From NCBI GenBank assembly GCA_963840805.1, contig CAWJAJ010000001.1, positions 1-64,000 of the forward strand: 64,000 nt of DNA, in the 5' to 3' direction. The position numbers were made by a program, and so were the translations under genes. Below, piece by piece: positions 1 through 14,000 of this stretch (the stretch's first letter is position 1; each line of letters begins with the position of its first letter). The notes under the pieces are model-generated. The model was not told where the DNA came from, searched no databases, and was given only the letters and a program-made list of their open reading frames with translations. The stretch is from CADEEN01 sp963840805. GTDB lineage: Bacteria > Pseudomonadota > Gammaproteobacteria > Burkholderiales > Burkholderiaceae_C.

Positions 1-3000
1 TCACGCAGGACGTGGCGATCACGATCACCGGCACGAATGATGAAGTGCTGGTCAGCGGCGCGGTGGCCACCGGTGCGGTGGTCGAGGACGGCACGGCCAG
101 TGCCGTGGGCACGGTGAACTTCACCGACGTCGACCTGACCGACGACCACGTCGTGAGCTCGGCGCTGCAGTCGACCGACTACACGAGCTCGATGGGCACC
201 TTCACGGCGGTGGAAACCGCCGACACCACCGGCAGCGGCAGCGGTGGCGTGGTGAGCTGGAGCTACGCGATCAACAACGCCGCGGCGCAGCAGCTGGCCA
301 ACGGCCAGGTGGTGACCGAGGTCCACCGCATCACGATCGACGACCAGAACGGCGACACCGTCACGCAGGACGTGGCGATCACGATCACCGGCACGAATGA
401 TGAAGTGCTGGTCAGCGGCGCGGTGGCCACCGGCGCGGTGGTCGAGGACGGACCGCCAGTGCCGTGGCACGGTGAACTCCACCGACTCGACCTGACCGAC
501 GACCACGTCTGAGCTCGGCGCTGCAGTCGACCGACTACATGAGCTCGATGGGCACCTTCACGGCGGTGGAAACCGCCGACACCACCGGCAGCGGGAGCGT
601 GGCGTGGGAGCTGGAGCTACGCGATCAACAATGCTGCGGCGCAGCAGCTGGCCAACGGCCAGGTGGTAACCGAGATCCACCCCATCACGATCGACGACCA
701 GAAACGGCGACACCGTCACGAGGACGTGGCGATCACGTCGACGGCACGAATGATGAAGCGCTGGTCAGCGGCGCGGTGGCCACCGGTGCGGTGGTCGAGG
801 ACGGCACGGCGAGTGCCGTGGGCAGGTGGACTTCACCGACGTCGACCTGACCGACGACCACGTCGCGAGCTCGGCGCTGGAGTCGACCGACTACACGAGC
901 TCGATGGGCACCTTCACGGCGGTGGAAACCGCTGACACCACCGGCAGCGGCAGCGGTGGCGTGGAGAGCTGGAGCTACGCGATCAACAACGCCGCGGCGC
1001 ACAGCTGGCCAACGGCCAGGTGGTGACCGAGGTCGACCGCATCACGATCGACGACCAGAACGGCGACACCGTCACGCAGGACGTGGCGATCACGATCACC
1101 GGAACGAATGATGAAGTGCTGGTCAGCGGCGCGGTGGCCACCGGCGCGGTGGTCGAGGACGGCACGGCCAGTGCCGTGGGCACGGTGAACTTCACCGACG
1201 TCGACCTGACCGACGACCACGTCGCGAGCTCGGCGCTGCAGCGACAGACTACACCAGCTCGATTGGCACCTTCACGGCGGTGGAACTGCCGACACCACCG
1301 GCAGCGGCAGCGGTGGCGTGGTGAGCTGGAGCGACGCGATCAACAATGCCGCGGCCAGCAGCTGGCCAACGGCCAGGCGGTGACCGAGGTCCACCGCATC
1401 ACGATCGACGACCAGAACGGCGACACCGTCACGCAGGACGTGGCGATCATGATCACCGACGAACGAGAAGCGCTGGTCAGCGGCGCGGTGGCCACCGGTG
1501 CGCGGTCGAGGACGGCACGGCCAGTGCCGTGGGCACGGCGAACTTCACCGACGTCGACCTGACCGACGACCACGTCGCGAGCTCGGCGCTGCAGTCGACG
1601 ATACACGAGCTCGATGGGCACCTTCACGGCGGTGGAAACCGCCGATACCACCGGCAGCGGCAGCGGTGGCGCGGCGAGCTGGAGCTACGCGATCAACAAC
1701 GCCGCGGCGCAGCAGCTGGCCAACGGCCAGGTGGTGACCGAGGTCCACCGCATCACGATCGACGACCAGAACGGCGACACCGTCACGCAGGACGTGGCGA
1801 TCACGATCACCGGCACGAATGACGAAGCGCTGGTCAGCGGCGCGGTGGCCACCGTGCGGGGTCGAGGACGGCACGGCCAGTGCCGTGGGCACGGCGAACT
1901 TCACCGACGTCGACCTGACCGACGACCACGTCGTGAGCTCGGCGCTGGAGTCGACCGACGACACGAGACCGATGGGCACCTTCACGGCGGTGGAAACCGC
2001 CGACACCATCGGCAGCGGCAGCGGTGGCGTGGTGAGCTGGAGCTACGCGATCAACAACGCCGCGGCGAGCAGCTGGCCAATGGCGAGGTGGTGACCGAGG
2101 TCCACCCAATCACGATTGACGACCAGAACGGCGACACCGTCACGCAGGACGTGGTGATCACGATCACTGGACCAACGATGAAGTGCTGGTCAGCGGCGCG
2201 GTGGCCACCGGTGCGGTGGTCGAGGACGGCACGGCGAGTGCCGTGGGCACGGTGAGTTTCCACGACGTCGACCTGACTGACGACCATGTCGTGAGCTCGG
2301 CGCTGCAGTCGACTGACTACACGAGCCGATGGGACCTTCACGGCGGTGGAAACCGCCGACACCCTGGCAGCGGCAGCGGTGGCGTGGCGAGCTGTAGCTA
2401 CGCGATGAACAACGCCGCGGCGGAGCAGCTGGCCAATGGCGAGGCGGTGACCGAGGTCCACCGCATCACGATCGACGACCAGAACGGCGACACCGACACG
2501 AGGACGTGGCGATCATGATCACCCGCACCAATGATGAAGCGCTGGTCAGCGGCGCGGTGGCCACCGGCGCGGTGGTCGAGGACGGCACGGCCAGTGCCGT
2601 GGGCACGGTGAACTTCACCGACGTCGACCTGACCGACGACGACGTCGTGAGCTCGGCGCTGCAGTCGACCGACTACACGAGCTCGATGGGCACCTTCACG
2701 GCGGTGGAAACGCAACACCACCGGCAGCGGCAGCGGTGGCGTGGCGAGCTGAAGCTACGCGATGAACAACGCCGCGGCGGAGCAGCTGGCCAACGGCCAG
2801 GTGGGGACCGAGGTCGACCGCATCATGATCGACGACCAGAACGGCGACACCGTCACGCAGGACGTGGCGATCACGATCACCGGCACGAATGATGAAGCGC
2901 TGGTCAGCGGCGCGGCGGCCACCGGTGCGGTGGTCGAGGACGGCACGGCCAGCGCCGTGGGCACGGCGTACTTCACCGACGTCGACCTGACCGACTACTA

Positions 3001-5020
3001 CGTCGTGAGCTCGGCGCTGCAGTCGACCGACTACACGAGCTCGATGGGCACCTTCACGGCGGTGGAAACTGCCGACACCACCTGTAGCGGCAGCGGTGGC
3101 GGCGAGCTGGAGCTACGCGATCAACAACGCCGCGGCGCAGCAGCTGGCCAACGGCCAGGGGGCGACTGAGGTCGACCGCATCACGATCGGCGACCAGAAC
3201 GGCGACACCGTCACGCAGGACGTGGCGATCACGATCACCGGTACGAAAGATGAAGTGTGGTCAGCGGCGCGGTGGCCACCGGTGCGGTGGTCGAGGAATG
3301 CACGGCGAGTGCCGTGGGCACGGTGAACTTCACCGACTCGACCTAACCGACTACTACGTCCGAGCTCGGCGCTGCAGTCGACCGACTACACACTCGATGG
3401 GCACCTTCACGGCGGTGGAAACCGCCGACACCACCGGCAGCGGCAGCGGTGGCGTGGCGAGCTGGAGCTACGCGATCAACAACGCCGCGGCGCAGCAGCT
3501 GGCCAACGGCCAGGCGGCGACCGAGGTCCACCGCATCACGATCGACGACCAGAACGGCGACACCGTCACGCAGGACGTGGCGATCATGATCACCGGCACG
3601 AATGATGAAGTGCTGGTTAGCGGCGCGGTGGCCACCGGCGCGGTGGTCGAGGACGGCACGGCCAGTGCCGTGGGCACGGTGAACTTCACCGACGTCGACC
3701 TGACCGATCACCACGTCGCGAGTCGGCGCTGCAGTCGACCGACGACACGAGCTCGATGGGCACCTTCACGGCGGTGGAAACCGCCGACACCACCGGCAGC
3801 GGCAGCGGTGGCGTGGTGAGCTGGAGCTACGCGATCAAGAACGCGGCGGCGCAGCAACTGGCCAACGGCCAGGCGGCGACCGAGGTCCACCGCATCACCA
3901 TCGACGACCAGAACGGCGACACCGTCACGCAGGACGTGGCGATCACGATCACCGGCACGAATGACGAAGTGCTGTCAGCGGCGCGGTGGCCACCGGTGCG
4001 GTGGTCGAGGACGGCACGGCCAGCGCCGTGGGCACGGTGAACTTCACCGACGTCAACTGACCGACGACCATGTCGGGAGCTCGGCGCTGGAGTCGACCGA
4101 CTACACGAGCTCGATGGGCACCTTCACGGCGGTGGAAACCGCTGAGACCACCGGCAGCGGCAGCGGTGGCGTGGTGAGCTGGAGGACGCGATCAACAACG
4201 CCGCGGCGCAGCAGCTGGCCAACGGCCAGGCGGTGACCGAGGTCCACCGCATCACGATCGATGACGAGAACGGCGACACCGTCACGCAGGACGTGGCGAT
4301 CATGATCACCTGGACGATGATGAAGTGCCGGTCAGCGGCGCGGTGGCCACCGGTGCGGTGGTCGAGGACGGCACGGCCAGTGCCGTGGGCACGGTGAAAT
4401 TCACCGACGACGACCTGACCGACGACCACGTCGTCAGCTCGGCGCTGGAGTCGACCGATACACGAGCCGATCGGCACCTTCACGGCGGTGGAAACCGCCG
4501 ACACCACCGGCAGCGGAGCGGGTGGCGTGGTGAGCTGGAGCTACGCGATCAACAACGCCGCGGCGCAGCAGCTGGCGAATGGCCAGGTGGTGACCGAGGT
4601 CCACCGCATCACGATCGACGACCAGAACGGCGAAACCGTTACGAGGACGTGGTGATCACGATCACCGGCACGAATGACTAAGTGCTGGTCAGCGGCGCGG
4701 TGGCCACCGGTGCGGTGGTCGAGGACGGCACGGCCAGTGCCGTGGCACGGTGAACTTCACCACGTCGACCTGACCGACGACCACGTCGTGAGTCGGCGCT
4801 GGAGTCGACGATTACACGAGCCGATGGGCACCTTCACGGCGGTGGAAACCGCCGACACCACCGGCAGCGGCAGCGGTGGCGTGGCGAGCTGGAGCTACGC
4901 GATCAACAACGCCGCGGCGCAGCAGCTGGCCAACGGCCAGGTGGTGACCGAGGTCCACCGCATCACGATCGACGATGAGACGGTGACACCGTCACGCAGG
5001 ACGTGGCGATCACGATCACC
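1..5020 (+). repeat. Diverged half of the 360-bp VCBS repeat array (about 14 units)
   Basis: About 14 tandem copies of a unit that is 360 bp when complete. The recurring gcacgaatga landmark falls near 31, 391, 745, 1104, 1460, 1815, 2171, 2525, 2883, 3242, 3597, 3957, 4312, 4670 and 5025, so units average about 357 bp with a net loss of bases. Copies carry many single-base deletions that break the frame. They also carry amino-acid variants that recur between units, such as EALVS for EVLVS, VASWS for VVSWS, and AEQL for AQQL. The recurring variants look like genuine repeat divergence. The scattered one-base losses look like errors or decay. Confidence 0.95.
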
Positions 5021-8000
5021 GGCACGAATGATGAAGTGCTGGTCAGCGGCGCGGTGGCCACCGGTGCGGTGGTCGAGGACGGCACGGCCAGTGCCGTGGG
5101 CACGGTGAACTTCACCGACGTCGACCTGACCGACGACCACGTCGTGAGCTCGGCGCTGCAGTCGACCGACTACACGAGCTCGATGGGCACCTTCACGGCG
5201 GTGGAAACCGCCGACACCACCGGCAGCGGCAGCGGTGGCGTGGTGAGCTGGAGCTACGCGATCAACAACGCCGCGGCGCAGCAGCTGGCCAACGGCCAGG
5301 TGGTGACCGAGGTCCACCGCATCACGATCGACGACCAGAACGGCGACACCGTCACGCAGGACGTGGCGATCACGATCACCGGCACGAATGATGAAGTGCT
5401 GGTCAGCGGCGCGGTGGCCACCGGTGCGGTGGTCGAGGACGGCACGGCCAGTGCCGTGGGCACGGTGAACTTCACCGACGTCGACCTGACCGACGACCAC
5501 GTTGGCGAGCTCGGCGCTGCAGTCGACCGACTACACGAGCTCGATGGGCACCTTCACGGCGGTGGAAACCGCCAACACCACCGGCAGCGGCAGCGGTGGC
5601 GTGGTGAGCTGGAGCTACGCGATCAACAACGCCGCGGCGCAGCAGCTGGCCAACGGCCAGGTGGTGACCGAGGTCCACCGCATCACGATCGACGACCAGA
5701 ACGGCGACACCGTCACGCAGGACGTGGCGATCACGATCACCGGCACGAATGATGAAGTGCTGGTCAGCGGCGCGGTGGCCACCGGTGCGGTGGTCGAGGA
5801 CGGCACGGCCAGTGCCGTGGGCACGGTGAACTTCACCGACGTCGACCTGACCGACGACCACGTCGTGAGCTCGGCGCTGCAGTCGACCGACTACACGAGC
5901 TCGATGGGCACCTTCACGGCGGTGGAAACCGCCGACACCACCGGCAGCGGCAGCGGTGGCGTGGTGAGCTGGGAGCTACGCGATCAACAACGCCGCGGCG
6001 CAGCAGCTGGCCAACGGCCAGGTGGTGACCGAGGTCCACCGCATCACGATCGACGACCAGAACGGCGACACCGTCACGCAGGACGTGGCGATCACGATCA
6101 CCGGCACGAATGATGAAGTGCTGGTCAGCGGCGCGGTGGCCACCGGTGCGGTGGTCGAGGACGGCACGGCCAGCGCCGTGGGCACGGTGAACTTCACCGA
6201 CGTCGACCTGACCGACGACCACGTCGTGAGCTCGGCGCTGCAGTCGACCGACTACACGAGCTCGATGGGCACCTTCACGGCGGTGGAAACCGCCGACACC
6301 ACCGGCAGCGGCAGCGGTGGCGTGGTGAGCTGGAGCTACGCGATCAACAACGCCGCGGCGCAGCAGCTGGCCAACGGCCAGGTGGTGACCGAGGTCCACC
6401 GCATCACGATCGACGACCAGAACGGCGACACCGTCACGCAGGACGTGGCGATCACGATCACCGGCACGAATGATGAAGTGCTGGTCAGCGGCGCGGTGGC
6501 CACCGGTGCGGTGGTCGAGGACGGCACGGCCAGTGCCGTGGGCACGGTGAACTTCACCGACGTCGACCTGACCGACCACCACGTCGTGAGCTCGGCGCTG
6601 CAGTCGACCGACTACACGAGCTCGATGGGCACCTTCACGGCGGTGGAAACCGCCGACACCACCGGCAGCGGCAGCGGTGGCGTGGTGAGCTGGAGCTACG
6701 CGATCAACAACGCCGCGGCGCAGCAGCTGGCCAACGGCCAGGTGGTGACCGAGGTCCACCGCATCACGATCGACGACCAGAACGGCGACACCGTCACGCA
6801 GGACGTGGCGATCACGATCACCGGCACGAATGATGAAGTGCTGGTCAGCGGCGCGGTGGCCACCGGTGCGGTGGTCGAGGACGGCACGGCCAGTGCCGTG
6901 GGCACGGTGAACTTCACCGACGTCGACCTGACCGACGACCACGTCGTGAGCTCGGCGCTGCAGTCGACCGACTACACGAGCTCGATGGGCACCTTCACGG
7001 CGGTGGAAACCGCCGACACCACCGGCAGCGGCAGCGGTGGCGTGGTGAGCTGGAGCTACGCGATCAACAACGCCGCGGCGCAGCAGCTGGCCAACGGCCA
7101 GGTGGTGACCGAGGTCCACCGCATCATGATCGACGACCAGAACGGCGACACCGTCACGCAGGACGTGGCGATCACGATCACCGGCACGAATGATGAAGTG
7201 CTGGTCAGCGGCGCGGTGGCCACCGGTGCGGTGGTCGAGGACGGCACGGCCAGTGCCGTGGGCACGGTGAACTTCACCGACGTCGACCTGACCGACGACC
7301 ACGTCGTGAGCTCGGCGCTGCAGTCGACCGACTACACGAGCTCGATGGGCACCTTCACGGCGGTGGAAACCGCCGACACCACCGGCAGCGGCAGCGGTGG
7401 CGTGGTGAGCTGGAGCTACGCGATCAACAACGCCGCGGCGCAGCAGCTGGCCAACGGCCAGGTGGTGACCGAGGTCCACCGCATCACGATCGACGACCAG
7501 AACGGCGACACCGTCACGCAGGACGTGGCGATCACGATCACCGGCACGAATGATGAAGTGCTGGTCAGCGGCGCGGTGGCCACCGGTGCGGTGGTCGAGG
7601 ACGGCACGGCCAGTGCCGTGGGCACGGTGAACTTCACCGACGTCGACCTGACCGACGACCACGTCGTGAGCTCGGCGCTGCAGTCGACCGACTACACGAG
7701 CTCGATGGGCACCTTCACGGCGGTGGAAACCGCCGACACCACCGGCAGCGGCAGCGGTGGCGTGGTGAGCTGGAGCTACGCGATCAACAACGCCGCGGCG
7801 CAGCAGCTGGCCAACGGCCAGGTGGTGACCGAGGTCCACCGCATCACGATCGACGACCAGAACGGCGACACCGTCACGCAGGACGTGGCGATCACGATCA
7901 CCGGCACGAATGATGAAGTGCTGGTCAGCGGCGCGGTGGCCACCGGTGCGGTGGTCGAGGACGGCACGGCCAGTGCCGTGGGCACGGTGAACTTCACCGA

Positions 8001-11000
8001 CGTCGACCTGACCGACGACCACGTCGTGAGCTCGGCGCTGCAGTCGACCGACTACACGAGCTCGATGGGCACCTTCACGGCGGTGGAAACCGCCGACACC
8101 ACCGGCAGCGGCAGCGGTGGCGTGGTGAGCTGGAGCTACGCGATCAACAACGCCGCGGCGCAGCAGCTGGCCAACGGCCAGGTGGTGACCGAGGTCCACC
8201 GCATCACGATCGACGACCAGAACGGCGACACCGTCACGCAGGACGTGGCGATCACGATCACCGGCACGAATGATGAAGTGCTGGTCAGCGGCGCGGTGGC
8301 CACCGGTGCGGTGGTCGAGGACGGCACGGCCAGTGCCGTGGGCACGGTGAACTTCACCGACGTCGACCTGACCGACGACCACGTCGTGAGCTCGGCGCTG
8401 CAGTCGACCGACTACACGAGCTCGATGGGCACCTTCACGGCGGTGGAAACCGCCGACACCACCGGCAGCGGCAGCGGTGGCGTGGTGAGCTGGAGCTACG
8501 CGATCAACAACGCCGCGGCGCAGCAGCTGGCCAACGGCCAGGTGGTGACCGAGGTCCACCGCATCACGATCGACGACCAGAACGGCGACACCGTCACGCA
8601 GGACGTGGCGATCACGATCACCGGCACGAATGATGAAGTGCTGGTCAGCGGCGCGGTGGCCACCGGTGCGGTGGTCGAGGACGGCACGGCCAGTGCCGTG
8701 GGCACGGTGAACTTCACCGACGTCGACCTGACCGACGACCACGTCGTGAGCTCGGCGCTGCAGTCGACCGACTACACGAGCTCGATGGGCACCTTCACGG
8801 CGGTGGAAACCGCCGACACCACCGGCAGCGGCAGCGGTGGCGTGGTGAGCTGGAGCTACGCGATCAACAACGCCGCGGCGCAGCAGCTGGCCAACGGCCA
8901 GGTGGTGACCGAGGTCCACCGCATCACGATCGACGACCAGAACGGCGACACCGTCACGCAGGACGTGGCGATCACGATCACCGGCACGAATGATGAAGTG
9001 CTGGTCAGCGGCGCGGTGGCCACCGGTGCGGTGGTCGAGGACGGCACGGCCAGTGCCGTGGGCACGGTGAACTTCACCGACGTCGACCTGACCGACGACC
9101 ACGTCGTGAGCTCGGCGCTGCAGTCGACCGACTACACGAGCTCGATGGGCACCTTCACGGCGGTGGAAACCGCCGACACCACCGGCAGCGGCAGCGGTGG
9201 CGTGGTGAGCTGGAGCTACGCGATCAACAACGCCGCGGCGCAGCAGCTGGCCAACGGCCAGGTGGTGACCGAGGTCCACCGCATCACGATCGACGACCAG
9301 AACGGCGACACCGTCACGCAGGACGTGGCGATCACGATCACCGGCACGAATGATGAAGTGCTGGTCAGCGGCGCGGTGGCCACCGGTGCGGTGGTCGAGG
9401 ACGGCACGGCCAGTGCCGTGGGCACGGTGAACTTCACCGACGTCGACCTGACCGACGACCACGTCGTGAGCTCGGCGCTGCAGTCGACCGACTACACGAG
9501 CTCGATGGGCACCTTCACGGCGGTGGAAACCGCCGACACCACCGGCAGCGGCAGCGGTGGCGTGGTGAGCTGGAGCTACGCGATCAACAACGCCGCGGCG
9601 CAGCAGCTGGCCAACGGCCAGGTGGTGACCGAGGTCCACCGCATCACGATCGACGACCAGAACGGCGACACCGTCACGCAGGACGTGGCGATCACGATCA
9701 CCGGCACGAATGATGAAGTGCTGGTCAGCGGCGCGGTGGCCACCGGTGCGGTGGTCGAGGACGGCACGGCCAGTGCCGTGGGCACGGTGAACTTCACCGA
9801 CGTCGACCTGACCGACGACCACGTCGTGAGCTCGGCGCTGCAGTCGACCGACTACACGAGCTCGATGGGCACCTTCACGGCGGTGGAAACCGCCGACACC
9901 ACCGGCAGCGGCAGCGGTGGCGTGGTGAGCTGGAGCTACGCGATCAACAACGCCGCGGCGCAGCAGCTGGCCAACGGCCAGGTGGTGACCGAGGTCCACC
10001 GCATCACGATCGACGACCAGAACGGCGACACCGTCACGCAGGACGTGGCGATCACGATCACCGGCACGAATGATGAAGTGCTGGTCAGCGGCGCGGTGGC
10101 CACCGGTGCGGTGGTCGAGGACGGCACGGCCAGTGCCGTGGGCACGGTGAACTTCACCGACGTCGACCTGACCGACGACCACGTCGCGAGCTCGGCGCTG
10201 CAGTCGACCGACTACACGAGCTCGATGGGCACCTTCACGGCGGTGGAAACCGCCGACACCACCGGCAGCGGCAGCGGTGGCGTGGTGAGCTGGAGCTACG
10301 CGATCAACAACGCCGCGGCGCAGCAGCTGGCCAACGGCCAGGTGGTGACCGAGGTCCACCGCATCACGATCGACGACCAGAACGGCGACACCGTCACGCA
10401 GGACGTGGCGATCACGATCACCGGCACGAATGATGAAGTGCTGGTCAGCGGCGCGGTGGCCACCGGTGCGGTGGTCGAGGACGGCACGGCCAGTGCCGTG
10501 GGCACGGTGAACTTCACCGACGTCGACCTGACCGACGACCACGTCGTGAGCTCGGCGCTGCAGTCGACCGACTACACGAGCTCGATGGGCACCTTCACGG
10601 CGGTGGAAACCGCCGACACCACCGGCAGCGGCAGCGGTGGCGTGGTGAGCTGGAGCTACGCGATCAACAACGCCGCGGCGCAGCAGCTGGCCAACGGCCA
10701 GGTGGTGACCGAGGTCCACCGCATCACGATCGACGACCAGAACGGCGACACCGTCACGCAGGACGTGGCGATCACGATCACCGGCACGAATGATGAAGTG
10801 CTGGTCAGCGGCGCGGTGGCCACCGGTGCGGTGGTCGAGGACGGCACGGCCAGTGCCGTGGGCACGGTGAACTTCACCGACGTCGACCTGACCGACGACC
10901 ACGTCGTGAGCTCGGCGCTGCAGTCGACCGACTACACGAGCTCGATGGGCACCTTCACGGCGGTGGAAACCGCCGACACCACCGGCAGCGGCAGCGGTGG

Positions 11001-14000
11001 CGTGGTGAGCTGGAGCTACGCGATCAACAACGCCGCGGCGCAGCAGCTGGCCAACGGCCAGGTGGTGACCGAGGTCCACCGCATCACGATCGACGACCAG
11101 AACGGCGACACCGTCACGCAGGACGTGGCGATCACGATCACCGGCACGAATGATGAAGTGCTGGTCAGCGGCGCGGTGGCCACCGGTGCGGTGGTCGAGG
11201 ACGGCACGGCCAGTGCCGTGGGCACGGTGAACTTCACCGACGTCGACCTGACCGACGACCACGTCGTGAGCTCGGCGCTGCAGTCGACCGACTACACGAG
11301 CTCGATGGGCACCTTCACGGCGGTGGAAACCGCCGACACCACCGGCAGCGGCAGCGGTGGCGTGGTGAGCTGGAGCTACGCGATCAACAACGCCGCGGCG
11401 CAGCAGCTGGCCAACGGCCAGGTGGTGACCGAGGTCCACCGCATCACGATCGACGACCAGAACGGCGACACCGTCACGCAGGACGTGGCGATCACGATCA
11501 CCGGCACGAATGATGAAGTGCTGGTCAGCGGCGCGGTGGCCACCGGTGCGGTGGTCGAGGACGGCACGGCCAGTGCCGTGGGCACGGTGAACTTCACCGA
11601 CGTCGACCTGACCGACGACCACGTCGTGAGCTCGGCGCTGCAGTCGACCGACTACACGAGCTCGATGGGCACCTTCACGGCGGTGGAAACCGCCGACACC
11701 ACCGGCAGCGGCAGCGGTGGCGTGGTGAGCTGGAGCTACGCGATCAACAACGCCGCGGCGCAGCAGCTGGCCAACGGCCAGGTGGTGACCGAGGTCCACC
11801 GCATCACGATCGACGACCAGAACGGCGACACCGTCACGCAGGACGTGGCGATCACGATCACCGGCACGAATGATGAAGTGCTGGTCAGCGGCGCGGTGGC
11901 CACCGGTGCGGTGGTCGAGGACGGCACGGCCAGTGCCGTGGGCACGGTGAACTTCACCGACGTCGACCTGACCGACGACCACGTCGTGAGCTCGGCGCTG
12001 CAGTCGACCGACTACACGAGCTCGATGGGCACCTTCACGGCGGTGGAAACCGCCGACACCACCGGCAGCGGCAGCGGTGGCGTGGTGAGCTGGAGCTACG
12101 CGATCAACAACGCCGCGGCGCAGCAGCTGGCCAACGGCCAGGTGGTGACCGAGGTCCACCGCATCACGATCGACGACCAGAACGGCGACACCGTCACGCA
12201 GGACGTGGCGATCACGATCACCGGCACGAATGATGAAGTGCTGGTCAGCGGCGCGGTGGCCACCGGTGCGGTGGTCGAGGACGGCACGGCCAGTGCCGTG
12301 GGCACGGTGAACTTCACCGACGTCGACCTGACCGACGACCACGTCGTGAGCTCGGCGCTGCAGTCGACCGACTACACGAGCTCGATGGGCACCTTCACGG
12401 CGGTGGAAACCGCCGACACCACCGGCAGCGGCAGCGGTGGCGTGGTGAGCTGGAGCTACGCGATCAACAACGCCGCGGCGCAGCAGCTGGCCAACGGCCA
12501 GGTGGTGACCGAGGTCCACCGCATCACGATCGACGACCAGAACGGCGACACCGTCACGCAGGACGTGGCGATCACGATCACCGGCACGAATGATGAAGTG
12601 CTGGTCAGCGGCGCGGTGGCCACCGGTGCGGTGGTCGAGGACGGCACGGCCAGTGCCGTGGGCACGGTGAACTTCACCGACGTCGACCTGACCGACGACC
12701 ACGTCGTGAGCTCGGCGCTGCAGTCGACCGACTACACGAGCTCGATGGGCACCTTCACGGCGGTGGAAACCGCCGACACCACCGGCAGCGGCAGCGGTGG
12801 CGTGGTGAGCTGGAGCTACGCGATCAACAACGCCGCGGCGCAGCAGCTGGCCAACGGCCAGGTGGTGACCGAGGTCCACCGCATCACGATCGACGACCAG
12901 AACGGCGACACCGTCACGCAGGACGTGGCGATCACGATCACCGGCACGAATGATGAAGTGCTGGTCAGCGGCGCGGTGGCCACCGGTGCGGTGGTCGAGG
13001 ACGGCACGGCCAGTGCCGTGGGCACGGTGAACTTCACCGACGTCGACCTGACCGACGACCACGTCGTGAGCTCGGCGCTGCAGTCGACCGACTACACGAG
13101 CTCGATGGGCACCTTCACGGCGGTGGAAACCGCCGACACCACCGGCAGCGGCAGCGGTGGCGTGGTGAGCTGGAGCTACGCGATCAACAACGCCGCGGCG
13201 CAGCAGCTGGCCAACGGCCAGGTGGTGACCGAGGTCCACCGCATCACGATCGACGACCAGAACGGCGACACCGTCACGCAGGACGTGGCGATCACGATCA
13301 CCGGCACGAATGATGAAGTGCTGGTCAGCGGCGCGGTGGCCACCGGTGCGGTGGTCGAGGACGGCACGGCCAGTGCCGTGGGCACGGTGAACTTCACCGA
13401 CGTCGACCTGACCGACGACCACGTCGTGAGCTCGGCGCTGCAGTCGACCGACTACACGAGCTCGATGGGCACCTTCACGGCGGTGGAAACCGCCGACACC
13501 ACCGGCAGCGGCAGCGGTGGCGTGGTGAGCTGGAGCTACGCGATCAACAACGCCGCGGCGCAGCAGCTGGCCAACGGCCAGGTGGTGACCGAGGTCCACC
13601 GCATCACGATCGACGACCAGAACGGCGACACCGTCACGCAGGACGTGGCGATCACGATCACCGGCACGAATGATGAAGTGCTGGTCAGCGGCGCGGTGGC
13701 CACCGGTGCGGTGGTCGAGGACGGCACGGCCAGTGCCGTGGGCACGGTGAACTTCACCGACGTCGACCTGACCGACGACCACGTCGTGAGCTCGGCGCTG
13801 CAGTCGACCGACTACACGAGCTCGATGGGCACCTTCACGGCGGTGGAAACCGCCGACACCACCGGCAGCGGCAGCGGTGGCGTGGTGAGCTGGAGCTACG
13901 CGATCAACAACGCCGCGGCGCAGCAGCTGGCCAACGGCCAGGTGGTGACCGAGGTCCACCGCATCACGATCGACGACCAGAACGGCGACACCGTCACGCA

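Noticed and set aside
5914..13959. A 2,681-codon open frame on the - strand across the repeat array
   Set aside because: It is the antisense shadow of a 360-bp unit that happens to lack stops in this frame. The + strand frame has the VCBS family signature and domain context.
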